Position numbers and translations under genes: made by a program. From Arcticibacter svalbardensis MN12-7 (GTDB lineage Bacteria > Bacteroidota > Bacteroidia > Sphingobacteriales > Sphingobacteriaceae), in contig NZ_AQPN01000141.1 of the NCBI RefSeq assembly GCF_000403135.1, positions 1 to 64,000 of the forward strand: 64,000 bases of DNA. Direction: 5' to 3'. Numbering within the stretch: position 1 is the first letter of the stretch; every line of letters starts with the position of its first letter. Of this stretch, positions 17,740 to 27,770 are shown piece after piece. The notes beneath the pieces were generated by a model. It was not told the DNA's origin and searched no databases. It worked only from the letters and a program-made list of their open reading frames with translations.

Positions 17740-18552
17740 TTACATTTCCATCTGATCAATGACTGCATGGCTAATTCCTGTAAAGGAGAATCCTCCATCA
17801 TGGAATAAGTTTTGCATCGTAACCATTTTAGTAAGGTCCGAAAATAAAGTAACTGTATAGTCTGCACACTGGTCAGCCGAAGCATTTCCAAGCGGAGATT
17901 GTTTCTCAGCAAACTTAATAAATCCTTCAAATCCTTTCACTCCTGAACCGGCAGTTGTACGGGTAGGGGATTGAGAAATAGTATTTACCCGCACATGCTT
18001 CTTAACTGCATATTGGTAACCGAAGTTACGCGTAATACTTTCCAGCATTGATTTAGCATCAGCCATATCATTGTAGTCCGGAAATACACGTTGAGCTGCA
18101 ATGTAAGACAAAGCCACTACAGAACCCCATTCATTAATTGCATCCATCTTCATCGCGGTCTGCAATACACGATGTAAGCTCATTGCAGAGATATCCAAAC
18201 TCTTATGCATTAAATCGTAATTGGTATCTGTATAGGGATTCCCTTTACGAAGATTCATACTCATCCCAACAGAATGCAGAATAAAATCTACACCACCGCC
18301 AAAGTGTTCAAGGGTCTTACTGAACAAATTTTCCAAATCGTCCATGCTGGTAACATCAGCCGGAATAACAGGAGCATTGCAAAGTTCAGCAAGTCTATTA
18401 ATTTCACCTAACCGCATCGCGATAGGAGCGTTAGTAAGCACAATTTCGGCGCCTTCTTCAACACAGCGGAGAGCAGTTTTCCAGGCGATTGATTTCTCAT
18501 CAAGTGCTCCGAATATAATACCCTTTTTGCCTTTTAGTAAATTATAAGCCAT
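17740..18552 (-). CDS. fabI: Enoyl-[acyl-carrier-protein] reductase
   Basis: NADH-dependent reductase for the last step of each fatty acid elongation cycle; target of triclosan and related inhibitors. The 270 residues match FabI in length. Catalytic Tyr160-x6-Lys167 (YNDMADAK) distinguishes FabI from ordinary SDRs, with the second Tyr150 in ALSYIAAQ. The N-terminal GIIFGALDEKSIAW and the ILHSVGMSM stretch (91-99) are standard. It appears to be transcribed alone, 88 bp downstream of recN and ending at a strong terminator. Confidence 0.95.
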   Translation of the reverse strand: MAYNLLKGKKGIIFGALDEKSIAWKTALRCVEEGAEIVLTNAPIAMRLGEINRLAELCNAPVIPADVTSMDDLENLFSKTLEHFGGGVDFILHSVGMSMNLRKGNPYTDTNYDLMHKSLDISAMSLHRVLQTAMKMDAINEWGSVVALSYIAAQRVFPDYNDMADAKSMLESITRNFGYQYAVKKHVRVNTISQSPTRTTAGSGVKGFEGFIKFAEKQSPLGNASADQCADYTVTLFSDLTKMVTMQNLFHDGGFSFTGISHAVIDQMEM

Positions 18553-18640
18553 TATTAACCAATTTGGGGTCTAAAGTAAGGAATCTAATTAGTTAAAATG
18601 AAATCTATTGATATCATTTTATTTCTCAGGTTGTTAAATC

Positions 18641-20308
18641 TTATTTCACATCTAATAATTCTTTAGCATGCTGTAGTGCAAATGTACCCGGAGGCTCTCC
18701 ACTCAGCATCTTTGCTATCTCGGTAATGCGCTCTTCTTTTGTCAATAAAGCAATGTTCGTATGCGTAATGTCCTGCCTCTCATCTTTATACACATAATAA
18801 TGAGCATCACCCTTACTTGCAATCTGTGGAAGATGAGTAATTGCAATCACCTGCATTCCTTCTGATAGACGCTCCATAATAGAGCCAACTTTCAAGGCTA
18901 TCTCGCCAGAAATACCGGTATCAATTTCATCAAAAATAATGGTAGGCAGTGCAATATGGTGCGACATGAGCGATTTTATACTTAGCATGAGGCGTGAAAG
19001 TTCACCACCCGACGCCACTTTATTCATTGGAGCAAGATCCTGACCCTTATTTGCAGAGAATAAAAACTGGATCTTATTCCTTCCGCTAGTACTTAATGAC
19101 AGCTCATCCAGGAGTTGATTGTCTATTTTTAAGTGCGCATTAGGCATTCCGATTTCTGTTAGCATCTCCTGCAAGCGCAGCTCTATAGTGGGTATAATTT
19201 CATTGCGACTGGCCGATAAAGTATCCGACAGAACGATTAGTTCAGCTTTAAGTAGCTCGCTCTCCTTTTTTAGACGCTCGATTTCTTCATCTGCATGCGA
19301 AACCGAATTGAGCTTATCTGAAAAACTATCTCTCACAGCAATAAGCTCCTCAACTGAGCTCACGTGATGTTTCTTTTGTAGGTTGTAAATAATACTCAGG
19401 CGTTCACTTAATATATCAGTCCTGGGCACATCAATTAAGGTGCCCTGCTCAATCAGTTCAACTTCAGCAGCAATATCCCTTACCTCTATCAGTGCACTAT
19501 CCAAACGTTCAGTCAGAATTTCCATTTCCGGAAGAAACTTCTGTGTATGCTGTAACTCCAGCAATGCCTCCTTTAATAATACAACAGCGGCATGCTCTTC
19601 ATCCGAAAGGGCCAGACCTACATTGATCAGGCTCTTTTTGATTTCCTCAGCATGACTTAGCGCATCCAGTTCCTGCTCCAATAATTCCTGTTCATCTGTT
19701 GCACTTAAGGATGCTTCTTCCAGCTCATTAAATTGAAAAAGATAGTAATCCGCATCCGTCTTAGCCTGTGCGGAACTCTCCTGAAGCGTTTTTAAAGAAT
19801 GAGTCACCGCCTTGAACTTTCGGTAATTATCCTGATAGCTCTTTAAAAGCAGTTCATTAGAGGCAATAGAATCCACTACCAGCAACTGAAATTTCTCATT
19901 ATTGATCTCCATCGTAGCATGCTGCGAATGAATGTCAATCAACAACTCGCCCAGTTCACGTAGTACCGTTAAGTTAACCGGTGTGTCATTTACAAAAGCG
20001 CGGGACTTACCATCTGAAGAAATCTCCCTTCTCAGCACCGTTTCCTTTTCATAGTCCAGATCCTTGTCGTCAAAGAAACTGCCTAGCTGGTAATCTGATA
20101 TGTTGAAATGCCCCTCAATTACACACTTCTTCTGTTGATTGAAAAAGTATTTCCCTTCTATACGTTGTCCCAGTATCAGCGATAGTGCGCCAAGAATGAT
20201 AGATTTTCCAGCCCCTGTTTCTCCTGTAACAATATTCAGTTTTCCTGAAAATGCAATATCAAGATTTTCAATAAGAGCATAATTGCGGATTATTAAACGA
20301 CTTAACAT
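18641..20308 (-). CDS. recN: DNA repair protein RecN
   Basis: SMC-like ATPase that acts at double-strand breaks, tethering or organising ends for recombination. The 555 residues have an N-terminal ATPase half with Walker A GETGAGKS (29-36). Central charged helices form the coiled coil (about 150-340), and the C-terminal ATPase half holds the ABC signature ASGGELSRLMLSIK and Walker B TIIFDEIDTGI. It is 62 bp downstream of the porD-like gene on the same strand. A -7-like TATATTTG (20362-20355, - strand) before it suggests a possible separate promoter. Confidence 0.95.
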   Translation of the reverse strand: MLSRLIIRNYALIENLDIAFSGKLNIVTGETGAGKSIILGALSLILGQRIEGKYFFNQQKKCVIEGHFNISDYQLGSFFDDKDLDYEKETVLRREISSDGKSRAFVNDTPVNLTVLRELGELLIDIHSQHATMEINNEKFQLLVVDSIASNELLLKSYQDNYRKFKAVTHSLKTLQESSAQAKTDADYYLFQFNELEEASLSATDEQELLEQELDALSHAEEIKKSLINVGLALSDEEHAAVVLLKEALLELQHTQKFLPEMEILTERLDSALIEVRDIAAEVELIEQGTLIDVPRTDILSERLSIIYNLQKKHHVSSVEELIAVRDSFSDKLNSVSHADEEIERLKKESELLKAELIVLSDTLSASRNEIIPTIELRLQEMLTEIGMPNAHLKIDNQLLDELSLSTSGRNKIQFLFSANKGQDLAPMNKVASGGELSRLMLSIKSLMSHHIALPTIIFDEIDTGISGEIALKVGSIMERLSEGMQVIAITHLPQIASKGDAHYYVYKDERQDITHTNIALLTKEERITEIAKMLSGEPPGTFALQHAKELLDVK

Positions 20309-20370
20309 AATGGTGTTTGAACTAAAGCTTACAACTAATTCTTTAAAAGTGCATCAAATATACAACAGCA

Positions 20371-21273
20371 CTATTGATTACTCTTTAACAAATCATACTT
20401 CCGAATGTTGGAGGGATCAACAGAACTTAAAATAGAAAGTGCACGTTTTTTTTCCTGTGGATTAGCACCATTTAAAAGTTGAACCAGCTCATCCGCTTTT
20501 GCAGTAAAAAGAACTTGATTCAGCATAGCTCCCTGACGTTGCTTGTCAATTTTAAGCAAATCTGGAAGAAGAGAAAGAATGACTTTCCTTCCTTTCTCCG
20601 GGTTTTCTGACATGATATCAAGACCATTTCTATGATATTCATACATGAAATTTCGTATAGGCTGATAAGCAGCGTTTGTTAAATTTTCAATCAGCCAATA
20701 CCGATTGCGTAACCCCTCAAACGCCTTCCATCCTATATATGCTGCATTTTGTGAATAATTTACAATAGTTTGCGCCTTTGTATAATAAGGACTTCCACCA
20801 TACATCGAAAATGTATCGTGATCCAAACCTACTATAATATAAGAATAATAAGCCAGTAGCGCTGATAGGTTACTAATGTATTGCTGATCAGAAAAATCTA
20901 AAGCTTGCCCTTCAATATAACTGAAGTTAAAATCTTTATCACTAAAATTTAATAGCGTGGATTGATAGGTTGCCTCATAAACAGGTCTGCTGGATTGAAC
21001 CTGTAACTCCGCTCTAAAATTCGAGGAGCCATCCCATTCTGTAATATTAATCAAGAAGCTACAATCTATTCTTTCCTGTGGCTTTAATTGATCCTGCGAC
21101 CATTCTTTACCATTCAGAAAATCACGTATAGCTGCTTCAAGAACTTTAAGTGCACGTTTATTGGTATTTTGAACCTGAGGAGACAATACCTGAACCCTGG
21201 CATTTAAGTCTTGTGCCTGCGCATGTAATCCAATATGGAAACACAAGAGCATAAGTAGGGCTAGCTTTTTCAT
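20371..21273 (-). CDS. DUF4835 family protein (type IX secretion PorD-like)
   Basis: Exported protein of 300 residues with a signal peptide ending HAQAQD. The body matches DUF4835 by typical strings such as LNARVQVLSPQVQNTNK and DTFSMYGGSPYY, and by the location directly after coaBC, which is usual for this family in Bacteroidota. The family is linked in databases to the type IX secretion protein PorD; its mechanism is not defined, and that name is from memory. Its ATG overlaps the coaBC stop by 1 nt (TAATG), so translation is probably coupled. Confidence 0.82.
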   Translation of the reverse strand: MKKLALLMLLCFHIGLHAQAQDLNARVQVLSPQVQNTNKRALKVLEAAIRDFLNGKEWSQDQLKPQERIDCSFLINITEWDGSSNFRAELQVQSSRPVYEATYQSTLLNFSDKDFNFSYIEGQALDFSDQQYISNLSALLAYYSYIIVGLDHDTFSMYGGSPYYTKAQTIVNYSQNAAYIGWKAFEGLRNRYWLIENLTNAAYQPIRNFMYEYHRNGLDIMSENPEKGRKVILSLLPDLLKIDKQRQGAMLNQVLFTAKADELVQLLNGANPQEKKRALSILSSVDPSNIRKYDLLKSNQ

Positions 21274-22469
21274 TAGCTCAACTCAATTATTTTCTGACAA
21301 ACATCTTTAGCAACCTCTTCTTTTGATTTTAAAGGGAATTCCTGTTTGTTTAAATGCTTATCAATTATAGTGATCTTATTGGTATCGCCCTGAAATCCTG
21401 CACCTGTATCACGAAGCGAATTAAGTACAATGAAGTCAAGGTTCTTCTTTTTAAGCTTCAGTAGAGCATGTTCTTCTTCATTGAAGGTCTCCAATGCAAA
21501 CCCAACAAGAATCTGATCATCCCTTTTAATCTTGCCAAGCGAAGACAGGATATCAGTGGTTTTCATCAGGTCTATAGAAAAATGAGAGTCATCTTTTTTA
21601 ATTTTTTCTGCCGAAACTTCTAAAGGCTTATAATCAGCAACAGCAGCATTCATAACCATAATGTCGGTTTCCGAAAACAATTTTTGTGTAGCCTGATGCA
21701 TATCCTCAGCAGAAACAACATCAATACGTTTAATTTGACTGTTGGATAAAATTTGAGATGATGGTCCGCAGATCAGCGTGACAGCAGCTCCCTTTCGGGC
21801 AAGCTCTTCCGCTATAGCGATACCCATTTTCCCTGACGAATGATTACCCAGAAAACGTACCGGATCAATCGCTTCGTAAGTAGGGCCAGCAGTAACGATA
21901 GCCTTTTTATTTTTTAGGGGTAAATCAGCGCTGTAAGTGTCTCGTAGAAAAGCAATAATGTCTTCCGGTTCTGCCATCCTTCCTTCACCAACAAGCCCAC
22001 TTGCTAGTTCGCCATAAGCAGGTTTAATCTGGATGTTTCCATACGATTTCATCTTTTCCACATTATACTTAACAGCAGGATGTAGCCACATATCCAGATC
22101 CATTGCCGGAGCAAAAAACACCTTACAGGTTGCAGATAAATAAATAGCCGAAAGTAAATTGTCACAAATACCGTTGGCAAATTTAGCCAGTGTATTTGCA
22201 GTAGCAGGAGCTACTAAGATCAGGTCAGCCCATAAGGCCAGTTCAACATGATTGTTCCATTCCCCTGTATCCGATTTAAAATAAGTACTGTAAACCGGAT
22301 TCTTAGATAGCGTCGCAAGCGTAAGCGGGGTGATAAAATGCCTCGCATCTGTAGTCATAATTACCTTGACGTCTGCACCAGCTTTAACCAGTAAACGAGT
22401 TAAAGTAGCAGATTTGTAACTGGCTATACTGCCACAGACGCCTAGTAATATTTTTTTTCCTTGAAGCAT
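21273..22469 (-). CDS. coaBC: Bifunctional phosphopantothenoylcysteine decarboxylase / phosphopantothenate-cysteine ligase
   Basis: Carries out two successive steps of coenzyme A synthesis. The CoaC half (about 1-185) has the flavodoxin-like start GVCGSIASYKSA, the PATANT motif and PAMDLDMW near the active site. The CoaB half (about 190-398) begins with ITAGPTYEAIDPVR and has SSGKMG, NAAVADYKP and the C-terminal KKNLDFIVLN. The 398 residues match usual Dfp proteins. It lies 58 bp after rpoZ and overlaps the porD-like start by 1 nt, in the common Bacteroidota order bamD-rpoZ-coaBC-DUF4835. Confidence 0.96.
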   Translation of the reverse strand: MLQGKKILLGVCGSIASYKSATLTRLLVKAGADVKVIMTTDARHFITPLTLATLSKNPVYSTYFKSDTGEWNNHVELALWADLILVAPATANTLAKFANGICDNLLSAIYLSATCKVFFAPAMDLDMWLHPAVKYNVEKMKSYGNIQIKPAYGELASGLVGEGRMAEPEDIIAFLRDTYSADLPLKNKKAIVTAGPTYEAIDPVRFLGNHSSGKMGIAIAEELARKGAAVTLICGPSSQILSNSQIKRIDVVSAEDMHQATQKLFSETDIMVMNAAVADYKPLEVSAEKIKKDDSHFSIDLMKTTDILSSLGKIKRDDQILVGFALETFNEEEHALLKLKKKNLDFIVLNSLRDTGAGFQGDTNKITIIDKHLNKQEFPLKSKEEVAKDVCQKIIELS

Positions 22470-22527
22470 ATCGCATTAAGTAAATAGTTCAGATCATTAA
22501 AATCTAAACTTACTAATTCTTAATCGA

Positions 22528-22860
22528 TTATACCTGTTGCTCTTTAGCAGGGTTACGGAAATACACCTTGTCGTTTAAAAATTCATCAATTGCGATAAGC
22601 GTAGGCTTAGGCATGCGCTCATAATGTTTGGAGATCTCAATTTGTTCACGATTTTCAAATATCTCTTCCAGGTTGTCATTAGATGACGCAAATTCAGATA
22701 ACTTACCTGACAACTCTTCCTTTATGTTATTTGAAATTTGATTTGCTCGCTTTGCAATTACAACTAAAGATTCGTAAACATTTCCTGTAGTTGTATCTAA
22801 CTGGCGTAAATCTCTTGTGATAGTGCTTGGTGCAACTGTGCTTTTTACTGTATTACTCAT
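22528..22860 (-). CDS. rpoZ: DNA-directed RNA polymerase omega subunit (Bacteroidota type)
   Basis: Small polymerase subunit that helps fold and bind beta prime. The 110 residues include the Rpb6/omega core NVYESLVVIAKRANQI (about 27-42). The family in Bacteroidota is divergent from Proteobacterial omega and often shows only this helix clearly. Context supports the call: 7 nt downstream of bamD and upstream of coaBC, matching the conserved order. Confidence 0.85.
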   Translation of the reverse strand: MSNTVKSTVAPSTITRDLRQLDTTTGNVYESLVVIAKRANQISNNIKEELSGKLSEFASSNDNLEEIFENREQIEISKHYERMPKPTLIAIDEFLNDKVYFRNPAKEQQV

Positions 22861-22867
22861 CTTTACC

Positions 22868-23755
22868 TTATTTATTTTGCGTAGTGACTTTTTCTTCTTC
22901 TTTATTAACCTCTTCTTTTACCACTGGCTGAGAAGCTGCCATTAGTTTCTGAACCTGAACAAGCCCTTGTTCAGCATGTTTTTTTACATCCTGAGCATCT
23001 TTCAGAAACTTACTCTTTGGATAATCTTCCACAAACCGATCGGCCATAGTGATTGCCAAAGTATAACGTTCTTCCTGACGAATCTCTAAGCTGTTTTGTG
23101 CATATAGATACTGAGCCTCGATAGCCAGAGACTCCATTTCTTCTGCATACTTAGTATCCGGAAAATCGCGCAATGCATTATCAAAAGCTATTACAGCTGA
23201 TTTATAATCCCCTATATCCAGATATAAACGAGCATTAGCCATCGCTTTACGCTCTAGTTTATCACGCAAATCTGCAATAAGTCCACTTGCTTCTACCACA
23301 CGGTCACTCTTTGGATAAAGATTGATGAATAGTTGAAGAGACTCAATGGCATGAAGCGTGTTTTGTTGATCCAGACTAAAACTAGGAGAATCCAGGTAAT
23401 AGCAATAGGCCGACATAAACCTGCATTCCTCAGAACGGGCGCTATTTGGATAAGTATCGGCAAAAAGTTTAAACTGATAACGTGCAGTCGTATAATCTCT
23501 TAAACGATAATTGGTATAGGCAAAATAGTAAGCAAGATCTTCTGCTTCACCACGACCTTTGTATTTCTGGTTTAAACCATCGAACAAAAGCAGGGCCTTA
23601 CTATAGTCCTTCTTATTGTAAAGCCTTATCGCTTCCTGATACTTTTTGCCCGTATCGTTGCTCGCAACTAACTTTTCAAACTTGCTTTTACAACCAGCAA
23701 CAACGGCTAAAATCAACAATAAGCTCCACGTTAATAAACGCCTGTTTTTAAACAT
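22868..23755 (-). CDS. bamD: Outer membrane assembly lipoprotein BamD
   Basis: Periplasmic lipoprotein of the BAM complex that inserts beta-barrel proteins in the outer membrane. The start at the ATG 23755 gives MFKNRRLLTWSLLLILAVVAGC, a clean lipoprotein signal; an in-frame Met 15 nt upstream would lie inside the promoter -7 box. Several TPR-like helical repeats follow (YQEAIRLYNKKDYSKALLLF, then YKSAVIAFDNALRDFPDTKYAEE). A charged Glu/Lys tail ends the 295 residues. It is the first gene of an operon with rpoZ and coaBC. Confidence 0.9.
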   Translation of the reverse strand: MFKNRRLLTWSLLLILAVVAGCKSKFEKLVASNDTGKKYQEAIRLYNKKDYSKALLLFDGLNQKYKGRGEAEDLAYYFAYTNYRLRDYTTARYQFKLFADTYPNSARSEECRFMSAYCYYLDSPSFSLDQQNTLHAIESLQLFINLYPKSDRVVEASGLIADLRDKLERKAMANARLYLDIGDYKSAVIAFDNALRDFPDTKYAEEMESLAIEAQYLYAQNSLEIRQEERYTLAITMADRFVEDYPKSKFLKDAQDVKKHAEQGLVQVQKLMAASQPVVKEEVNKEEEKVTTQNK

Positions 23756-23759
23756 CCTG

Positions 23760-23790
23760 CAAAGATACATTAAATCAAAATAATAGACAA
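23760..23790 (-). promoter_or_regulatory. Promoter of bamD-rpoZ-coaBC operon
   Basis: Read on the - strand: TTG (23790-23788), 20 nt, TATCTTTG (23767-23760). The -7 box ends 4 nt before the bamD ATG at 23755, so transcription should begin at or within a base or two of the start codon, giving a leaderless or nearly leaderless mRNA. Confidence 0.75.
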
Positions 23791-24269
23791 TTCAATTAAT
23801 TAAAATCGAAGGTATGTTTATTTATTTTCAGTCAGAGCATTTTAACAATACTTAACAAAAAAGAAACGTTTTCCCTAACCAAGTAATGCTGATTGAAAAT
23901 GTAAAGAACAGTACACAAATGGAAAATTAATTTCTCTAATACAGCTAGATTTAAGTGATTTTTTCTTCTTTAAGGTGTCTATATTTAGTGCTTGTCTGTA
24001 TAAACCGATAATTAATACTGTATTTACAAGTGTAAATTTTAAAAATCTATTATTTAATTCAGGTTAATGTGTAATACTGCTATATTTCTTTGCTTTATTA
24101 AAGTGTATAGGTGGAGTTTTGTGGATACTCGCTCTGAAATAAGTATAATGTAGCTTAATTGTTTAATAATATGACCAAATTGTCACATAAATTACACATA
24201 TGATATAAAAATTGCATTATTTCTTTCAATATAATATGATTATCGCTATTTTAAGCAAAAAATAAAAAT
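23791..24269. other. Intergenic region of about 480 bp upstream of TonB receptor
   Basis: Very A+T-rich spacer between the divergent bamD and TonB receptor genes. No gene or RNA is recognised. The length suggests a regulated promoter for the receptor, but no consensus -7 box was found near its start, so it may use another sigma factor or an activator. Confidence 0.4.
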
Positions 24270-27122
24270 ATGCCGAAAATCTATTCAAAAATCTCTTTAT
24301 TCATTCTGCTTTTCCTCGCAAGTACTCAAATCCTACTCGCCCAAAGCATCACAGGAAAGATTACTGATGCCACAAACAGCACTCCAATGCCGGGAGTAAT
24401 TGTTGCCGTTGTCGGCACCTCCCAAAGAACTTCGACTAATGCAACGGGCGAATACACCCTCAATCTTGCCGCCGGGCCACACAAGCTCCGGCTTTCTTAT
24501 ATAGGTTACGAAAGTTTAACCGCTGATATCGTTGTAAGCACTACCGCTACTAATTTCGATTACAGCTTAAAACCCTCAGGCACTACATTGACAGAAGTCG
24601 CTATCATCGGCTCAAGGTCACCATCCCGAACCAACATTAACTCGCCTGTTCCGGTAGATGTAATTTCTGCAAAAGAAATCAGAAGTTACCCTCAATCCGA
24701 CGTTACCCAGATCCTGAATTATATTGCTCCATCCTTTAGTTCGAACCGCCAAACGGTGGCTGATGGAACCGATCATATCGACCCTGCATCACTAAGAGGA
24801 TTAGGACCCGACCAGGTTTTGGTATTAGTAAACGGTAAAAGACGCCATACCACTGCACTCGTAAATATCAACGGTACATTCGGTAGAGGAACCGTTGGTA
24901 CAGACATGAATTCCATTCCTGTATCATCCATCGACCATATCGAAGTTTTACGTGATGGTGCAGCAGCGCAGTACGGTTCTGATGCAATTGCAGGTGTTAT
25001 CAATATTGTATTGAAAAAAATCACCCCACTTGTCGTCTCTTCTATGTACGGCCAATCAGCCACTTCAACATTGGGTAATAACTATTCTGATGGTAAAACT
25101 TATCAGTTTGACGCCAGTAAAGGCTGGAGCTTAAACGGAAAAGGTTTTGTTAATGTTGCCGCTCAATACCAGGATAGAGGCGCTACAAATCGTGGAGGTT
25201 TAGATACCCGTCCTCTTTTATACTCTTCTCTGCCCTCTAAAGCTGCTACAGAAACGGAAGCTGATTTTGAAACCCGGTTTGCGACTTTAAAGCAAGCTGA
25301 TGACGCAAAAGCTGATGCTGCAGGAGTTAACCGTAATAATATGGTCGTAGGTAACTCTCATTCCAAGAACTTTGGCTCGTTTGCAAATGGTCAATATGCA
25401 TTTTCAAACGCTGCAAGCGTATACCTGGCAGCTGGTTATACGCATAAAACAGGATCAGCAGCTGGATTCATTCGTTTACCAAGTCAAGCCACACAAATTG
25501 ATGTGACCCTTTATCCCAATGGATTTTTGCCTTTTATCAATACCTCAATAAATGACGTTTCCATCAGTGGAGGTCTTAAAGGAACACTCGGTTCATGGAA
25601 ATATGATGTGAGTAATACCTTTGGCGAAAACAATATTGCCTTCGATATTGATCATACCTTAAACGCTTCTTTACCTATAGGTACAAGTCCTACTTCCTTT
25701 TATGCAGGTAAATTAGTTTTCAGTCAGAATACCACTAATCTCGATGTTTCCAGAAAATTTGATTTCGACGGATTCCTGACTTCCTTAAATACAGCCTACG
25801 GTGCTGAATATCGTGTAGATAGTTACTCCATCAATCCAGGTGAAGAACTTTCTTATTCTTACGGCCAGCCATCTCAAAATATCCCCGGACGTTTAGTCGG
25901 TACCAGTCCTACAGCTGCTGGTGCACAGGTCTTCCCTGGTTTCAGACCAGCCAATGCAATTGACAAGTCCAGACATAACACCAGTTTGTATGCCGATTTC
26001 GAAGCCGAGTTTGGTCCCCGTTTATTAGTGGAAGCAGCAGGTCGTTATGAAAACTTTAGTGACTTCGGTTCTAATTTCTCCAATAAATTCACTGCCAGAG
26101 TAAAAGCTGCCGATCAGCTTTCTCTTCGTGGTGCTATAGCAACCGGTTTTCGGGCACCTTCATTAGCACAACGTTATTTCAATAATGAAAGTACCCAATT
26201 TGTAAGTGGCAACCCAACACAAGTTTTAACGGTTAATAACGATAATCCTATCGTAGCCAAATTTGGAGTAGGTTCATTAAAACCTGAAAAATCAACTTCT
26301 TATAGTTTGGGATTAACAGGTACCGTCATTCCGGGATTAACCTATAGTGTAGATGCCTACCAAATTGATATTAAGGACCGGATTGTATTTTCAAGTCAGT
26401 TTACCCGTGCAACTGCTGGTGTAAATGAGATCCTGGATACAGTTGATCCCAATAGAACGATCAATAGCGTTCAGTTTTTTACCAATGCCATTTCAACCCG
26501 CACTAAAGGATTAGATGTCGTTTTGACTGATCGGATCAGCTTAACTTCAGGTAATGTTTTAACTCTTTCGGCAGCAGCCAATTTTAATGAAACCAAAGTT
26601 CGTTCCATAAAGGGATCGGATATTATAGAAGGCAATGCGAGTTTGAAAGCCAAATTGTTTGACCGTACCGAACGTTCCCGTTACGAATCATCAGTACCGG
26701 CAAGTAAAATTAATTTGAGTGCGGCCTATACTATGAAGAAAGTTGATCTGTCACTAAGAACCGTTTATTTTGGAAAAGTAACCTATTTGAATCCTGTAGA
26801 TCCAACTGTTGCTGCCAATAATTTACCACTGGAGCTTGATCAGACTTTTAATGGAAAATGGGTGACTGACCTTTCTGTAAGTTACAAGGTGATCAAACAG
26901 CTGGCTTTAAATGTTGCGGTAAACAATCTGTTTGATATTTATCCAGATAAAAACTATATGGATGCCCGCAACTCTGAAACAAATTTAAGCGGCGATCCTA
27001 CAGCTAACTATACTACCGGTCGTGATAATACCTCAAATGGTCACTTTGCTTACAGCAGAGCAGTATCGCAATTTGGTTTTAACGGACGGTTTGTATCTGG
27101 TAAAGTAACTTATACTTTCTAA
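24270..27122 (+). CDS. TonB-dependent receptor with carboxypeptidase-like regulatory domain
   Basis: Outer membrane transporter of 950 residues. A signal peptide ends ILLAQ, followed by a CarboxypepD_reg-like domain (about 26-108; SITGKITDATNSTPMPGVIV, GEYTL). Then comes a plug (about 120-250) with SLRGLGPDQVLVLVNGKRR and VLRDGAAAQYGSDAIAGVINIVLKK, and a barrel to the end. The N-terminal domain is as in SusC-like proteins, but no SusD gene follows and the plug resembles siderophore/vitamin-type receptors. It is monocistronic: a long promoter region lies before it and a terminator after it. Cargo unknown. Confidence 0.9.
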   Translation: MPKIYSKISLFILLFLASTQILLAQSITGKITDATNSTPMPGVIVAVVGTSQRTSTNATGEYTLNLAAGPHKLRLSYIGYESLTADIVVSTTATNFDYSLKPSGTTLTEVAIIGSRSPSRTNINSPVPVDVISAKEIRSYPQSDVTQILNYIAPSFSSNRQTVADGTDHIDPASLRGLGPDQVLVLVNGKRRHTTALVNINGTFGRGTVGTDMNSIPVSSIDHIEVLRDGAAAQYGSDAIAGVINIVLKKITPLVVSSMYGQSATSTLGNNYSDGKTYQFDASKGWSLNGKGFVNVAAQYQDRGATNRGGLDTRPLLYSSLPSKAATETEADFETRFATLKQADDAKADAAGVNRNNMVVGNSHSKNFGSFANGQYAFSNAASVYLAAGYTHKTGSAAGFIRLPSQATQIDVTLYPNGFLPFINTSINDVSISGGLKGTLGSWKYDVSNTFGENNIAFDIDHTLNASLPIGTSPTSFYAGKLVFSQNTTNLDVSRKFDFDGFLTSLNTAYGAEYRVDSYSINPGEELSYSYGQPSQNIPGRLVGTSPTAAGAQVFPGFRPANAIDKSRHNTSLYADFEAEFGPRLLVEAAGRYENFSDFGSNFSNKFTARVKAADQLSLRGAIATGFRAPSLAQRYFNNESTQFVSGNPTQVLTVNNDNPIVAKFGVGSLKPEKSTSYSLGLTGTVIPGLTYSVDAYQIDIKDRIVFSSQFTRATAGVNEILDTVDPNRTINSVQFFTNAISTRTKGLDVVLTDRISLTSGNVLTLSAAANFNETKVRSIKGSDIIEGNASLKAKLFDRTERSRYESSVPASKINLSAAYTMKKVDLSLRTVYFGKVTYLNPVDPTVAANNLPLELDQTFNGKWVTDLSVSYKVIKQLALNVAVNNLFDIYPDKNYMDARNSETNLSGDPTANYTTGRDNTSNGHFAYSRAVSQFGFNGRFVSGKVTYTF

Positions 27123-27160
27123 AATAATACAGCCTTATCGAAAACGATAAGCTATTAATT

Positions 27161-27209
27161 AAAAAGGTCTTTGCGGATTGCCACAATGGTAATTTGTAAA
27201 GACCTTTTT
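27161..27209 (+). terminator. Terminator after TonB receptor
   Basis: AAAAAGGTCTTT (27161-27172) pairs with AAAGACCTTTTT (27198-27209) across a 25-nt loop. A smaller hairpin, CTTATCG/CGATAAG, precedes it near 27134-27150. Confidence 0.75.
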
Positions 27210-27303
27210 GTGATTTGAGGGGTGTCTATTGCCGCAAACGAAGACGGCATGTTACTAACTGGATATTAAAGATACCAATAAGATAGCAGTATGATTCCGA
27301 TAT

Positions 27304-27335
27304 AAGTCCGATGTAGGCTAGTTTAAGTCGGACTT
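27304..27335. repeat. Hairpin with T-run near the end of the IS5-like remnant
   Basis: AAGTCCGA (27304-27311) pairs perfectly with TCGGACTT (27328-27335), then more T. It lies about 50 bp beyond the stop of the decayed transposase and could be an end structure of the element or a terminator. No matching inverted copy was found at the other end. Confidence 0.4.
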
Positions 27336-27381
27336 TTGTGGGAAACACATTGCTTTGAATTTGCTTTTAAATAGTCGAGCA

Positions 27382-27770
27382 TTAAAAAGTCCATTTTGTT
27401 TTAAAGTTATTAATTTGTTTTGGATCTGATTTCATCTGTATTTCAAGCAAATTATTAAAGATGAATATGACAAGCTTGAGCGAGTTAAAAAAGAGGCCAA
27501 AAAGAGATGATTTCCACTTGTTCATCATCCTTTTAAAGTTGAAATCTGCGGAAGCAAGCATAATGTTGATGTTATCGCCAAATATCCCTTTGTAAAAGTT
27601 CCGAGCTAAGCGATGATCTGTCTTCAGATGCCCAATTGTCGGTTCTGTTGCAGCTCTTCGCTTTAACCCTTTGCGTAGTTTGGTTTTAATGGGTGCTTCT
27701 GGTTCAGCATTACCGATAAGGAAGAATAAAATAGGTTAGGACCTTTATCTACAGATTTCTTGGCTAACAT
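27382..27770 (-). pseudogene. Internally deleted IS5-type DDE transposase
   Basis: Read on the - strand from an ATG at 27770, about 28 codons resemble a transposase N-terminus (ending LNQKHPL). The frame then shifts and jumps straight to a C-terminal segment with RRAATEPTIGHLKTDHRLARN and NIMLASADFNFKRMM, the conserved end of IS5-type DDE transposases. The middle of the gene, with the catalytic core, is absent. The C-terminal frame runs to a stop at 27382. Clearly a dead fragment; the exact IS subgroup needs a database search. Confidence 0.8.
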
